The notes beneath the pieces are model-generated. The model did no database searches, was not told where the DNA came from, and saw nothing but the letters and a program-made list of their open reading frames with translations. Below, piece by piece: positions 22,050 to 35,242 of a stretch of DNA of 64,000 bases. The stretch is from positions 62,001 through 126,000 of the forward strand of contig JAJNNY010000037.1 of NCBI GenBank assembly GCA_022453515.1. Reading direction: 5' to 3'. The number at the start of each line of letters is the position of its first letter. The first letter of the stretch is position 1. Made by a program: the position numbers and the translations under genes. Source of the DNA: Astrocystis sublimbata (lineage: Eukaryota > Ascomycota > Sordariomycetes > Xylariales > Xylariaceae).

Positions 22050-24639
22050 ATGGAGAAATCTGAAGAAGCTCATATTCAATCGCCATCCAAATCTCATGCG
22101 CGCACCCAATTCCAGTCTCCATCGAAGCCTAAGCGACAATGGATCCCACACTCCGGCCGCGCCATCATTGCGACCACCGTCCTTGCCGTGATCGTGGTGC
22201 TAGGTCTAGTGCTAGGTCTCACCCTCGGCCTGCTCTTGCATAGAGGCAATGGGAACGGGAGTGGAGGTGAGGGCGAGGGTCCGAGTGTGAAGCTGGGGTA
22301 TGCGACTTATCGAGGGACGTGGGTCGGTAACGGAACGGGCGAAGATGCTGGGAACGGGAGTGATGGCCGGACCAGTGATGGCAATCGTTATGGGAATAGT
22401 AATGGGAACGGAAATGTCGACGGCAATGGCAATGCGAATGGAACCGAGGTTGGTATGGAGGGCAAAGTTGCGCAGTATCTCGGACTGAGATATGCGGCGC
22501 CGCCGGTTGGTGCGAGGAGGTTTAGGGCGCCGCAGGAGCCGGAGATTATAGGAATGGGGGAGGAGGTCGTGCGGGCGAATGAGGTGAGTTTGGTTTGTTC
22601 AGTGTTTGTTTGTCAGTTCGTTCGCTGCATCGTTAATTGCGCATTTTCTTTATTTGAATTGAAAGCCGTTGTTGTTCTTGCTCGTTCTTGCTATTGCCAT
22701 TGTTTTCCGGTGTTTTGCTGCAACCTGTGCGATGAGCTTTACACCATGGTAAGTTGTTCAACTCACTCTATCATATCTGATACGTAAAAGTCAGTCTGAC
22801 GATCAATTCATTGTCTCATAATGCTGATACCATTGCGTTACAGAAAGCTCGCCTTATGTGCTATTGTCTCGATGTGGTTGTTTCGCCAACACCGATCCCC
22901 AGTTCAATCTGCGACTATGTTGCACTTCAGCTAATTGTTGCTTGCGCACTTCTGTCATAGTTCGGCCCCATATGTCTAGGCACCTCTCATCCATACCCAA
23001 GCGATGCAGAGGACGAAGATTGCCTCTTCGCCAACGTCTGGACGCCGGCGAACGCAACAGTTGATTCGAAGTTGCCCGTGTGGCTGTTCATCCAAGGAGG
23101 TGGTAAGCTCACTTGTTCATCCTCGGGTCAACAATCTCAAGCTGTCATCGTACCATTTCTTCGAGGATTGGGATCATGGACACAATTCATCATGTAATTA
23201 ACCAAAATCATAGGCTACACACAGAATGCCAACGCCAACTGGAACGGGAGTTACGTCGTCGAGCGCTCCGGAAACCGCATCGTGCTCGTCAACTTCAACT
23301 ACCGCGTCGGCCTCTACGGGTTCCTGGCAAGCGAGCGCGTCCATGCCGACGGGGACCTCAATGCTGGTCTCCTCGATCAGCGCGCCATGATGCGCTGGGT
23401 GAAGAAGCACATCATCCAGTTCGGCGGCGACCCGGAGCACGTCGTGATTCACGGAGCGTCTGCCGGCGCGGGATCCGTGGCGCTGCATCTCGTGGTTAAC
23501 GACACAAGTGTGCAGTCTGAAAAGGCCGAGACAGTAGAGGCGCAAGACCAGATCGAGACGGAGAATTTGTTCGTCGGGGCCATCGGTGAGTCGGTATTCT
23601 TCCCCGCGCAGCCCTTCTTGCACGAGCTGGAGTGGCAATTCAATCTCACGCTGGAACGAACGGGTTGCGATGAAGGCGTCGGTGGTGTCGCCGCAGACGA
23701 GGCGATGGACTGCCTTCGGGATAAATCCACCGAGGAGCTGCAGGCGGCCAATGTGCCCGCTGCTTTCCCGAGTGCGCCGCCCGGGTCAACGCCGCTGTTC
23801 TTCTGGACTCCATGCATCGACGGCGCGCTGTTACCTGATCTACCCTACCGCCTGTTTGAGAAGGGGGCGTTTCTCGACGTGGCTGTCATCATGGGGAGCA
23901 CGACGAACGGTAAGGACAACCGTTGTTCCAGTTCGAGAATTCCAGTCTTGGACATCTGCTGATAGGAGTCATGTAATCCATTTTAGAGGGCACAGTTTTC
24001 GCAACAGAGACGGCAACGCGCGACGACATGACCGCATTCTTCTTAACCAACTACCCCCACCTGTCGCCCTTGAACACGAGCGCTATTGCATCACTCTACC
24101 CGCAGCAAGCGAATTCACCTTTTCCAAACCACGCGGCGTGGTTCCCGTCGACGGCGGAGGCGTATGGTGAGACGACCTTCACGTGTCCCGTGTCCCTTAT
24201 CCTGGACTCGTACACGCAGAATATCACCAACAAAAACAACAACAACACCCCGCGAGCATGGGGGTATCGCTATGACGTGCAAGACGCCGAGAACGACGCA
24301 AGGGGGGTCGGTGTTCCGCATATCTTCGACTCGTGGGCGATTTTCGGGCCCGACAGTGAGGCTGGGGAAGGGGGCGGGCCGCAGGGGTATTATACGTACA
24401 ATGCTGAAGTCGTGCCCATTGTGATGGACTACTACATCTCCTTTGTGCGCACGCTGGACCCGTCGAAACTGAGGTCTCCAGGGACACCGGTTTGGGAGAA
24501 CTGGGGGGCACCAGAAGAGGCGAGTGGGAGAAGGAGGCTGAAAATCAGGACGGGGGATGTCGTGGTTGAGATGGAGCCGGAAGATCAAGTGGAGCGATGT
24601 GAATTTTGGAAAGGGCTTGCGGAGGTCATGAGGCAGTGA
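22050..24639 (+). CDS. Type-B carboxylesterase/cholinesterase-like, type II membrane protein
   Basis: Exons 22050..22583, 22961..23102, 23214..23909 and 23987..24639 close to 674 residues. All introns start GTGAGT, GTAAGC or GTAAGG and end TAG. A cytosolic tail of about 37 residues precedes one strong hydrophobic helix (about 38-60, IIATTVLAVIVVLGLVLGL). Then comes a Gly/Asn/Ser-rich stalk (about 66-140). The catalytic domain follows: YLGLRYAAPPVGARRF, the disulphide Cys in EDCLFANVW, the oxyanion hole FIQGGGY, the nucleophile GASAG (Ser308), the acid in GSTTNEGT and the His in GVPHIF. Family enzymes hydrolyse carboxyl esters. The membrane anchor puts the domain outside the cytosol. Intron 1 is long (377 nt). 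The N-glycan-rich stalk is unusual for fungal members. Confidence 0.88.
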
Positions 24640-24864
24640 GCATGTCGTGTATATGATGATTTGTATGTGCATGTTTCTGGATACCACGTTTGACTTTTCG
24701 ATGGCAGCAGGACAATGAGCGCAGCGCATTGATTGAATGGCGAAAGCTTCTTGAGATTCAGCATATGATATTTGTAGATACAAGTGTATAGCCAACAACT
24801 GAATAGGTACTGGTTGAACCCAATCAATTCGATAATTGTTGGATTATTTGAGGCGCGCGCGCAC

Positions 24865-26009
24865 TCATGATCTCTCTTTACCTAGGAGCTCTAAGTATTG
24901 ACCAGCCACATCAACAACCATATCCTCGTACGTCCTAAATTTAAAGCCAAAGTGAGACTCCGTCTGAGTCGCGTCCCAGTCAACGGAGAAAGTCGCCTGC
25001 GTTCCCTTCGTAAAGGTACCAGCTTCAACAGCCTTGGGGAAGTGCTTATTCACCACCTCCCACGCGTCGTCGAAGGTATGAGGTGTCGTGGCCCCTATAT
25101 TCTTCGGGACACCCTCGCCCAAAGCGAGCATGAAGAGCTTGGCAGCATCATAGACGCTGTGAGAGAAGAAGAGTTAGAATCTACTGACTTTTTGGAAAAT
25201 CTGATCTTATGTGTGAGGTGTTGCAACATGCAAAATCACCCAACATTGAAGAGCAGACTCATGGCCAGATTAGGGAACTAAAACAAAATTAGATTTACTT
25301 ACTGCACAGCACCCGAAGGCATAGCAAACGTCCTCTCCTCCCCCTTCACGACAGCAAGCAACATCTCGTTGGTGCTAGCGTTGATGTCCTTGGCTTGCAG
25401 TGCCCTGTCGTCCGTGCCAAAAACAAAGCCGGGGTACACGCTGACGACATCAAAAGTCGGGCTCTTTTCTTTAATAAAATCGGCAATAGCCGTGAGCGAT
25501 GCGGCTTTGCCTGCCGAGTAGGCCGAGATCATGTTCTCGTATGGCTTCGGGTTGGGGGCAAGTCTGGTTTCGGCCGTGATCTTCTCCGAGCTAGGCGGTA
25601 AAGAGATATTGGCCCAGATGGAAGATGCGATGACTATTTTCTTCACCGAGGGTTCCTTGATGGCGGCGTGGAGTATGCTGGTTGTGCTTTTGATGTTGGG
25701 CAGGTAGATGCCGGTCTCTGGATCAAGCACAGGCGATGGCAGAGGCGAGGCGAGGTGGATGACATGGGTTATTCCCTTGATGGCCTCGAAGTATGCCTCC
25801 TGGTTGGTGATGTCGGGCACCTCGACGAAAGTCAGCGCGTCAGATCGACCTAACGCCTTCACCTTGGGATGAGAGGTTATGGTATCAGCTTTCGATAGAG
25901 AACGGATGGCCGCCCGCACCGTATAGCCCTGTTCGAGGGCATTGAGGAGCACTTTGAAGCCAACGAAGCCATTGGCCCCGGTGAGGAGAAGATTCGGCGA
26001 CGACGACAT
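24865..26009 (-). CDS. NAD(P)-dependent reductase, dihydroflavonol-4-reductase/GRE2-like (extended SDR)
   Basis: Two exons, 26009..25303 and 25156..24865 (intron GTAAGT to CACAG), give 332 residues. The Rossmann signature TGANGFVG is at residues 10-17. The catalytic YSAGK has Tyr164 and Lys168, and SS at about 129-130 provides the Ser. The intron splits the VHVYDAAKLFMLA block, typical of fungal GRE2-type proteins. Family members reduce aldehydes, ketones or methylglyoxal with NADPH, mostly in the cytosol. It lies 225 bp from the esterase 3' end (convergent) and 250 bp from the M28 peptidase stop (same strand). The actual substrate is unknown. Confidence 0.9.
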
Positions 26010-26259
26010 GATGATTTACGTTATGAGTAGGAAAAATACACGGCTTTGATCCAGGTATGGCACTGCAGATGTTCCCGTTGAGCTGATCTGAGCTCGCAGG
26101 CTTAGTCAGACGTTTTTGTATATAGAACTGCAGTCCCCAAGAGGTGTCGGGGTAGTAACCGCTTTCTGTCTCATGCATTGATTACTGTGCATACTGCAAA
26201 AGCCGTCAATTGTGGCACGGTTGACTACGAACTGGGCAGGTGTATAACAATACTGCGCA

Positions 26260-27819
26260 TCACGCAACAGGGAAAGGCAGCACGGCAACACCCCTCGACC
26301 CATCAGCGCTCCGGGCTCGGACGCCAAAGACGACATTATCCTTGCTCAGATCCAGCGTGGCCACGTTCACCAGCCCGACGTCGACCACATCGGTCCAGAA
26401 CGGGGCTGCCGTCGACCTCCAGACGACCTCGTACGCCGCGACATTCTCCTCGCCAGCCAGAGGCGGATCCCAGTACAATATGCTGTCGTTGCTCAGCGCA
26501 GTCGTGTTCACGCGCACGTTGGTCGGCATCCCCGGCGAGTTCGCCAAGCTCCAGAGTGCCGCGCCGTTGACACGAGCCACACGTGCGATGAAGTCGAAGT
26601 CGACAAACTCGACGAGGTCGCCGTACTGCGTGCCGTCTTCAACCCGCACGTTCTGGTGCTGGTGCGCGTAGTCCTCCGCTGGCTCCGTGAAACGCACGGC
26701 CGGGTATCCGGCCTCGAGGAAGGGCCGATGGTCGCCGCTCCGGAGATAGCGGTCAAGCCGGTAGATGACGGAAACGTTCATCTGCGTGTTTTCGTTTTCC
26801 GCGACCTCCTTGATGAAACGTGCGAGGTTGCGCGCCGGTGTGTCGTTCTCGCCGCCGATCTGTAGCCGCGACTCCCGCTTCGCGCTGTTTTCGATGTTGA
26901 GGGGTGGCAGGCCTTGTCCGAATAGTCGAATGACGTGGGGGTTGGTGACGCCGTCGTCTCCTTTAGATGATCCCACGATGTCGTTGTTCAACATGCCTTC
27001 AACCTGTGATTGTGTGGTTCGCTGTTAATGACATGCTGGGCATTCGTGATAGATGGAGGTCAGGGAACAATAGTCTTCACGTACATTGACCCTCGGCGTG
27101 CTATTCGCATAAGTCTGCGCCAGGAACTGGGAGCCATACAATCCCTGCTCTTCACCCGCCACAGCCGCGAAAGCAATACTCGCTTTCGGGACGGGGTATT
27201 CCGGCCGTGACATGACCCTCGCAAGCTCGAGCGAGACCGCCACGCCCGAGGCATCATCGTCAGCGCCGGGAGCATCGCCCTCGTAATCGAGTATATTGGT
27301 ATTGCGAGTATCGTAGTGGCCCGAGATCACGTACACCCTGTTCTGGTCCGTGCCTTTCAGCGTAGCCACCACGTCACTGAGCTGCACGGGAAACGTGACC
27401 CGGTCCCCGTCTGGCTGCTGGACATATCCAATTGTTTCCACTGTCAACCGTCCATCACTTGTGTCGGCATAGCTCTGATACTCGGCGTGGAGCCAGTCGC
27501 GCGCCGCCCCAATGCCTCGCGTTCTGGACGTCTGCGTCGATAAGGTGTGTCTCGTGCCGAATGACACCAGTTTCTTGATCGTCGCTTCGATTCGCTTCGG
27601 ATCTACTAGGGCGAGAATCGAGGCTAGATCTTCCGACGGTGGCTGGGGCAAGTTGGCCTTTCCGATAGTATTTGGCGGCCAGCTCGAGGCAGAGCAGGAG
27701 AAGGTTGGAGATATCTTTGAGACATCGCCTCGGTTGTATAGAATGTTGGCTGGGTTCCTCGATGTGAATGGTATGGCAGCAGCGAAAGCCGCTTGGAGGA
27801 CTACGACTCTTGACCACAT
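26260..27819 (-). CDS. Secreted M28-family zinc aminopeptidase with C-terminal beta-sandwich domain
   Basis: Two exons, 27819..27085 and 27003..26260, with intron GTACGT to CACAG, give 492 residues. The chosen ATG starts a signal peptide ([17 protein letters not shown]). An in-frame codon lies upstream but would bury it. Zinc ligands are visible: His/Asp in SGHYDTRN, the bridging Asp in GADDDASG, catalytic Glu and ligand Glu in AGEEQG, Asp in RSGDHRPF, and the last His in DYAHQHQN. The intron junction makes [13 protein letters not shown]. From about residue 400 a fibronectin-III-like segment follows ([20 protein letters not shown], then YEVVWRST). The enzyme probably frees N-terminal residues from extracellular peptides. 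Several NxS/T sites fit secretion. Confidence 0.93.
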
Positions 27820-28998
27820 TATAGCAAACGGTTTCTGGGAAACACGCAAACCTACAGTATACTCTGACTCAGCATACTCTGACTCTTTTTCAAAGAAGAC
27901 ATAAATGAATGCCTTTATATCTTCTCTCGCATACCTGGACAGAGTGGTGATCCACAGGACCGGCACCCAGTCGCTTAAGACATTTGATGTTACTGCGCCG
28001 GAAACGTCCTGTAACGGCAGCCAAGCTACGAAGTGCTGTTATCTTGCTAGCGAACAACCAATGAGATCAATTCAAGCAGAAGAAGTCTGATGATAACAAG
28101 CTCGTTAAAGTCTGCACATCATGTAGATGCAATCCGATGCTATCCTGTATAGGAAGCTCGATGCCGATAGATAGATGTTGGCTGGAAGAGGGGTTTCGTT
28201 ACCGGGTGGTGCCGATGTACTTCTCCCCGATTCGGCGTCACGTTGGAGTAATAGCATCGTTGGAACTAATGACCGGATTTATCAATAGAGCAAGCAACAT
28301 CGTGGAATTCCAAGCAGTATAGCCGAATATGCAAACGCTTGACGGTCAATTGTGCTTCATTACGTATTCTACACTATTAATGTCTATCAAAAAGCTTCGC
28401 AAAAGTGTATTCGCACCAGAACGCCTCCATTGCGCGAACAGAACGGCAATGCTCCTGTGTCCATTCATCCATCCCACCCATCCCTTCCATACCTGCTGCA
28501 TCCATCCTCCCATCCATGGACTCTTCCATCGTACCCATCCAATGTACCCATCCAACGTCCGCACAAAAAACAAAAAAAAACAGTGAAAGCGACAAGGAAT
28601 TGCATGCTCATCAAGATGAACATGCCGCAATGCGACTCGACTCGCAGCCGAGAAGACATTCTCGTGATTGGCATTATGAGAGCAAAACTGGAACGCATAA
28701 AACAAACGTTTGCAACACGCCCGTTGGGTATCTATCAATAAGTAAGGCCACCGGTAAGGAAATCTCCGTTTCGTGCGATCGTGTCTATCGATTTGGAATG
28801 GGCGTCTAAAGGTTGGAGCCCGCGTCCATGCTGCTCGCCGTGAGAACAGGTTCAAAGTCGATGGGACCTTGAGCGAGCCATGCTATTCCAACGCGCTCTT
28901 ATTAGCAGTGGCAGATCACACTACTCTCAGAAAGACGCAAAATGACGTCCTTAGAAGAAATGCGGATCCAGATCCTCAGGCACGCTTAGGCCATGTAG
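27820..28998. other. Intergenic, no gene seen; CCAT-rich low complexity
   Basis: 1.2 kb between the peptidase start and the 3' end of the coiled-coil gene. Open frames here are products of the CCAT-type repeat and have biased composition. Confidence 0.6.
28464..28558. repeat. Imperfect CCATCC/CCATCCCA low-complexity repeat
   Basis: Irregular runs of CCATCC, CCCATCC and CCATCCAA units; all frames stay open through it by composition only. Confidence 0.75.
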
Positions 28999-31007
28999 TC
29001 ATAAATCAACACCAGCACCAGGCTTCTGTAGATGCTTGGGCTTGCCATGCGTCAATTGACCTAGCGAGAGCGTCCTAGCCGCCCGTTTCCTGGAGCCGTC
29101 GTCGGGTTCGTTGACTCCAAAGTCTTCTTCGTGGCCGTAAGGTGGCCGTTCCTCGAACGGTGTTTTGAAGGCGTCCGAATTGTCGTCCGCGCTCACGCTG
29201 GGAGGTTCATCCTCATCTTCGGCATCGTCATCATCGTCGTGGTCAAATGTCGACACAGGCTCGTCTCCACTCCGCGGTGCGTTGACGTGCGAATAATGAG
29301 TCGATCGGGACATGGCGTGGATGATCTGGGCCAGGTTGGCAACGCGTATTTCTAGCACCTGGCGAGCAGAACGTTCGGCGTCAAGCAGGGTTCTCAGCTT
29401 GTTGTAGTGGTCGGAAGTGAAAGTCTCAACCACGTCTTTCGATATGGTGGGCAGGCTGGTGACGCCCCGAACGGTGACATTTGATATCGGGCGCGGCGCT
29501 TCGCTTGTGGGTGGGCGGATGGAGGAGCCAATGTAGGTCTTCTCGTCCTCGAAAGACACCCTCGACGTGGTGGAGACGCTGTAACTAGGCGAGAGAGGGT
29601 CGGATTCTTGTTGATTTGATGTCTCGCCGTTGGGAGTATTTGTTGCCGCTTGTTTCTGTGCTGCCATATGAGCAGCAGCGGCAGGACACTCTTCCAGACC
29701 CGGCACCACCTGGAAGAGTTTTGCGACAAGCCTCTCGAGTTTCTGGTTCTGCCCCTCCAGGGACGCTATACGGTCTTCCAGGCTGCAAGCTTGCGTAATG
29801 CGCCCAGGGTTTATGACAGTGCCAAAATTGAAGGGCTCTGGGTCGGTCTTCGACTGGGACTTCTCGGTTGTGTCTGCTGCCGGATCAGTCTGCTCCCCCG
29901 TCACAAGCTCCTCGCGATTAGAGGCCGAAAGGCTTGTTGACGACAAAGGCCCCAGGTTCTGACTTGCTCTCCAGTATCGGATTTCCTCGCTGCGTTTCCT
30001 GACGAGGGCGTGCTCTTCAGAGACATCTGGCAATTGCGACAAGCTCCTCGATCTCCGACGAGATCCAATGTAGTCGACTGAAACGGCACGGCCGATACAG
30101 TCGGGGTCATACTCGTCAGTTGCATCTTGACCCAGCATGATTGCTGGCCTGGGAGTTAGGGCTAGGATGTCCGTCTCATTCCGTAGTCGCGACACAATAG
30201 GCGCACCGGATGCCGTGTTAGCCCTCCTTCTTAAAAACACCGAGTCTGATTGGAGAGAGCTGCGGGCGGAATGGATTGCTAAATAATCATCTGGCCCTAT
30301 CGAATGTGATCGCAAAGCTTCATGAAACTCAGTAATGGGCAACGATGCTGATCGCTTTGGCGCGGGCTCCGATTCAATTATGCTGTGCTCGCTAACCACA
30401 GGGTCCTAGACAGCGAAACCAGTCAGTCAAGATCTTACTACAACAACGGTGCTGCGAGAGGGATCAAATAAAATCTACTCACGCTGCGATGGTGGTCGCA
30501 TGGTCGATTTTCTACTTCTTTCTCCCGTTCCTCGTCGCGAGGTTCGGATTTCGATGTCGAGCGACTGCCCTGCTTTCTGTTGCGTTTCTTGAACAGCTTG
30601 CCGATTGCTGCCCGGAATGATGATTTCTTCCTCGACGGCGACGCCGAGTCGGTAGCTTCGCTCAAGTTGGAGTATCTCACGGTGCTAGATCGGTTGGTGT
30701 GCCGTCGTGTGTTTGGAGGGGAGCGCGCACGGGGTTGACTAGGCACGGGCTGGGCCAGAAGGTTGGTTTCCTCCTCAGGCGCATCGTTATAGACTGAGCT
30801 GATGGACGCAGCTGCGGAATCCCGTCGAGTATCGGAGCTAAGCTGGTTCGGCACAACCTCCTGGGCCACATCGGACCCAGGATTCCTCATGGGAAACTCG
30901 TCGTCGGCTATGGGTATAGGCTTGCTGATGTTGCCACGAATGTTCGAATGGGGTGGGGCCCCAGGTCGGCCTGGACCGGCGGTCGACGCGGACTTGAACA
31001 GCCCCAT
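28999..31007 (-). CDS. Unknown fungal coiled-coil protein
   Basis: Two exons, 31007..30483 and 30405..28999, with an intron starting GTGAGT, branch CTGAC, ending CTAG, give 643 residues. I chose the ATG at 31007 (MGLFKS). The frame remains open further upstream but without an ATG at its first codon. The protein is mostly disordered and Ser/Arg-rich. A strongly basic stretch (KKSSFRAAIGKLFKKRNRK) lies near residue 140. There are two predicted coiled-coil segments (SLEDRIASLEGQNQKLERLV and NKLRTLLDAERSARQVLEI). An acidic run (DHDDDDDAEDEDEPP) sits near residue 570. No enzyme motif is seen. A scaffold or cortex-type role is a guess from composition. Confidence 0.75.
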
Positions 31008-33554
31008 CGCGTTCAGAGTCGAATGTAGGAGGAGCTCGTTGTTGCTGCTGACGTGCTGGCGACAACTGTACGTGGCGCAAAGGACGATAGACGGAAACTC
31101 GGTGAATGGCCCGACGACCAGCAACCCATCTTGGTTCTTTTCCAAAAGAACTCACAACACACGTCTTTTCTCTTTTGACCACTGATGCTTTAGGAGGAGA
31201 TTGTCCAGCACTCCTTTGAAGCAGGCATCGCTAGCAATGCAACGTAGATGAGACACAGTCGTCAAGAATCGAATCAGAAAGCCCAAAGCGGCCGATACAG
31301 AGTCACTCCATAACAATGAACAGAGACAGCCTGGCTGGGGAGGGATTGGGTGTCCCCAAACATTTATGAGTGCTGGGGGGGGGATGGATTGGACGTGTGG
31401 TAACGAGCCTCTGCGACCGTCATGCAGTAGATCCGGTCTTGGGCCGAGTTCACCCAGTTAGCCGGCCTAGGTTGTGGCCTTATGAAACATGCACCTAGCA
31501 CGGTTGGCTACAAGAGGTGCGATTGCTCATCCCATGCGCCAAACATGCGGTACCAGGCAGTGTAGTATATCATGGATGTCACCCAGCAGGTAAGGTGGTA
31601 TAGGCTGCTGGGCAGGGGGACTGACTGGCAGACAAAGGCCGCCAGGATCGTGGGTGGAATGACGGATGACGATAGGTATGGCCGCCAAACCCTTGTCTGG
31701 ACCTGCATGCTATGCCACTGGCCTCTTTACCGAGTACATTGCGTACCGTACGGTACCTACCTTCACACACACACCTGTTGACACACGACCATGGCGAGCA
31801 TGGGGCCGTGATGGTGAGAAGGTCCGTGTGCGCATCGTCCCTCGCGATTCATAGCCTGGACTCCGGATTGTTAATCGCGCATCATCGGCCTGCGGAAGGG
31901 GGCCAGTAGCGCGCCAGCGACTATCTGCCAATGACAGAGGGCCGTCTCTCGCGCATGATGGATTGCAAGCGAAGAAGAAGGGCACTAGAGCTGACGCTAA
32001 ATATAGGTGCAGCGCACTCCAGGATGCTAAGCTTAGCCGATTGTACCTATCATTCGTTAGTTGCAGTGCTAGTTTTGGCCCTTGCATCACGACCAACGCG
32101 AGTCGAGGGAGATTCGGGGTCGGGAGAGGCGGGCGAGGCGGGTGAGAGGCACGGTCTGGTTCTTGACATATCTTCCGTGGAGAAATGTTTGGCCGAGCCA
32201 GTAATACCTCCTCTGGTCGACTCCGTGCTTCAATAGTCTGTTCCGTAGGCTGGCACCTGTCCAGTATCGGTGAGATATGTATTGCTCGTGCGTATTCAAG
32301 CTTATCTCCATCTGCAGAATCGCTACCAAAGTTCCAACATAGGGGCATCGTATAGCCCACGGTGGCAAGGGACGGGGAGACTGTACACTTGTTACTGTAC
32401 GCTATACTGTAATTGAAACTTTGCGGGCCATGGGTCACAACGTGACGATGCATTGTGCGTGCAATCGCTGCCCCTTTTCATCAAGACACGAATATGCTAC
32501 CTAGTAGGCATGGTACAGTACCTACCTACATATCTACCTTACATATTAGGTTGTTAGGCGGTTGCGGCAGACAGGAGGGCGGAGGTTACATTCTGCACCC
32601 AATCCGTAGTGACTTGGGTTGCGATGAAATGCTGCACGATGCAGAGCACAGGCCGAGTGGCGAGACTGGCAACGACGACCGTCTCGCCTGTTTCTCACCG
32701 AAAAGCCTCCCAAAGCAAACACCAAGCTATCGGACCTTAGTTCCTCGGGCTTTTACATAGGTAGTAGTGCTGGACGAGGTATCGTGCTACTGCAAGCCAA
32801 GCTCGAGTCATTGATTCTATAAAAAGGCAGTCAATGCAGTCAAGTCAAGGCAGTCGACTACTAGGTAATGAATGTACTTGATGCGCAGTGGGCATTCCGT
32901 GTCTGCGTTAGAGGCGGCTGAAGAAGTTCGTCATTAGCAGGTCTGGAAATGAAGTCGTGTCGCCAAAGTTCATGCCTCGAGATGCCCATGGGCTCTCGTG
33001 CCTGGCAGGGCGTACGAGGGGACGAGTACTCGTACCTATGTACTAGTAGCGACTACCTGTCGATCCGGCCTGGGAGAGGCGCGGACAGGAGCCGCGAATG
33101 GTTTGACCCTTACTTAGACTTGCCGTGTCCTGAGACAGGGCACCCCTCACCCCTCGTAATTTGGTGCCAAGGAGTGCAGGCGGCGCCTTGGGCGAAGTTG
33201 GGGCGAAGTTGGGTCGTGGGATCTCCAATCGACTACCTATTAAAGTCGTGTGCACCTCTCATCTCCGCCGAGTCCGCCACGCTCTCGCCAAAGTGTGTAA
33301 CTCGCAAAGCGTCACACTCCAGACCACCCTGCGTTTGATGAAAATGTAACCTACCCCCTTACCGCTTACAGACCTTAAGTTGGGGGGTTCTGCCACACCG
33401 CGTTACCCTCAGCACATCCGCCACATCCTCAACCGACTCAGCCGACCGAGCCGACCAGGAGAAGGACATAAACGAGATGAACACGAGAATGTGTGTAGTC
33501 GAGACTACTACAATTTCCCTCACCCAATGCAACGGTCACTCACAAGAGGGATGC

Positions 33555-33612
33555 GAGTATCTAGGTATCTATGGGGTCTAGCTACCTACCTACATAGTAC
33601 CTAGGTAGGTTT
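33555..33612. repeat. Cluster of TACCTAGGTA-type palindromic motifs
   Basis: Repeated GTATCTAGGTATC, CTACCTACCTAC and TACCTAGGTAGG motifs within 60 bp. The same motif recurs across intergenic parts of the window. Confidence 0.75.
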
Positions 33613-33717
33613 CCTGCAATGTAGTACTAGGTATATTGCATTGTGTTTTGTGTTTTGTGCCTTGTGCTCTGTGCTTTGAGTTGCCCGGAAGAGCTTGTCT
33701 CGCGAGAGCTGCTGCTG

Positions 33718-33752
33718 GCGTCGAGGATCTTGTGGCGTCGAGGATCTTGTGG
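33718..33752. repeat. 17-bp tandem duplication
   Basis: Two adjoining copies of GGCGTCGAGGATCTTGT, followed by a partial third (GGCATGG). Confidence 0.8.
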
Positions 33753-34166
33753 CATGGCAGCCCGCTTTAAACAAATCTCGGTGCGGATTAATTCGCCGAC
33801 ATATCCGCGCCCTTGCGCACCTAGATGCCCCGCAGTACAGAACCCGCGCAACCGCGTGCCCCTTCAAGTCCCCTAAGCCTTCCCCACCCGAGCCACCCTT
33901 CAAGCAGGCCCGCAGGATCCAGGCATGCCAGGCTCGCCAGGCCAAGGGAGGCACCTGCAAGAGCCAAACAGCAACAACCACCGCCTGCCACCGGGTCTTG
34001 CCGCATCCACGTCAAACTCATATTGTCATATTGAGGCGCGGTCGGCGTGCATACGACAGGAGTTCCTCTTTCGCTTGTAGAGCGACTACCTACCTACCGT
34101 ATTATTGCAGCAAACTGCTCAGTGCGTTGAGCGCACGAACGAACAATGGCCCCGCATCCCTTGTGT

Positions 34167-34168
<2 letters not shown>

Positions 34169-34198
<30 letters not shown>
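34169..34198. repeat. (TG)15 microsatellite
   Basis: Uninterrupted dinucleotide tract in non-coding sequence. Confidence 0.95.
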
Positions 34199-34199
<1 letters not shown>

Positions 34200-35242
34200 C
34201 CAGGTCAACCTGGCAAGATTCGTTGCTGCACGAACACTTCTCTGCCTACGAGGATTCGCCAGCGCATTGCTAGCGAGTCTACAGAGTATTCGTCTGTGTG
34301 TCCAAGACCTAACTATGGAGACGTGTTTATGGATACCAGAGTGGAGGTTCAAGGTAAGGCAGCTGTCATGAATTCCTGTTCTCAGCGTCGCAACACGTGT
34401 TCGGAGGATTTCCCACGCAGATGGCACTTCAAGCACTCAAAATGCGCTCAAGGACCGGGGAGCATAGCCCATACATCACGTGCATCTCTGAGACGGACGC
34501 TCGTTGCGATAGGGCCGCTAGGAAATGAGTCCAGTACTGAGTATACTCGGATTGATTACTTGGGGCCAGCTCTACATACCTACCCATACCTATCATGGAT
34601 AAGTAAGCAGATGGTCGAGTGCCTCGCACGTCATAGCATGGACCTTTCCAGTACATACTCTGTCCTGGTAGGAAACGAAAAATGATTCCCATGAGGTCCC
34701 CCATGGCCAGGCATCGAGTCCTATGGTACGGCCCCACAACGTGGGATCTGAAACGACAATGCAGTAGCGATAGCATCATCGTCTGATCTTCGCATTTACT
34801 CCCTGCAACCTGCCAGCTAATTAGGTCACTATTCACATTGTCAAACACGCTCGACTTCTGATTCGCGGACAATCTATAATGGTCAATTATCGACAAGGGG
34901 ATCAATTCAATCGACGAAATGCCCCCAAGCCCTCATTCTACTGTTTGCGCTGGAGAGAAGGGTGCCAAGGTGCCACTCGCCAGCCACCCAAATCTGTGTA
35001 TGTGGGAATCTGCGGACTGACGATGAGCCGCCAATCGGAAAAGCTGCGCCAAATCTAACGTAAAGTCTAATTACAGTACAGCCGCCAGGCACCCCAGACC
35101 CGATGCGCTCTACGGTTCTCAAATCATTGCATGAGGATGACGATACGTAGCAGTGCCGGCAAGGCTGACCCGTCAATCGTAAATGTCCAATCCGCGCCAC
35201 CAGGCCACAACCCAGCTGAAGAACCTACCTACATACGCATGA

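Larger units (their letters stand above)
31008..35242. other. 4.2-kb gene-poor, repeat-rich region
   Basis: No frame here has convincing coding character. The region holds a (TG)15 tract, a 17-bp duplication, TTTGTGT-type repeats (about 33640-33680) and clusters of TAGGTA/CCTAGG motifs (about 32500-32545, 33555-33612, 34085-34100). Confidence 0.55.

Noticed and set aside
28405..28855. Several overlapping frames of 77-169 codons on both strands
   Set aside because: All are produced by the CCAT-type low-complexity repeat, which is open in many frames.
33695..34273. 192-codon plus-strand frame
   Set aside because: It reads through a 17-bp duplication and the (TG)15 tract, giving VCVCVC-type peptide. 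Open by composition, not coding.
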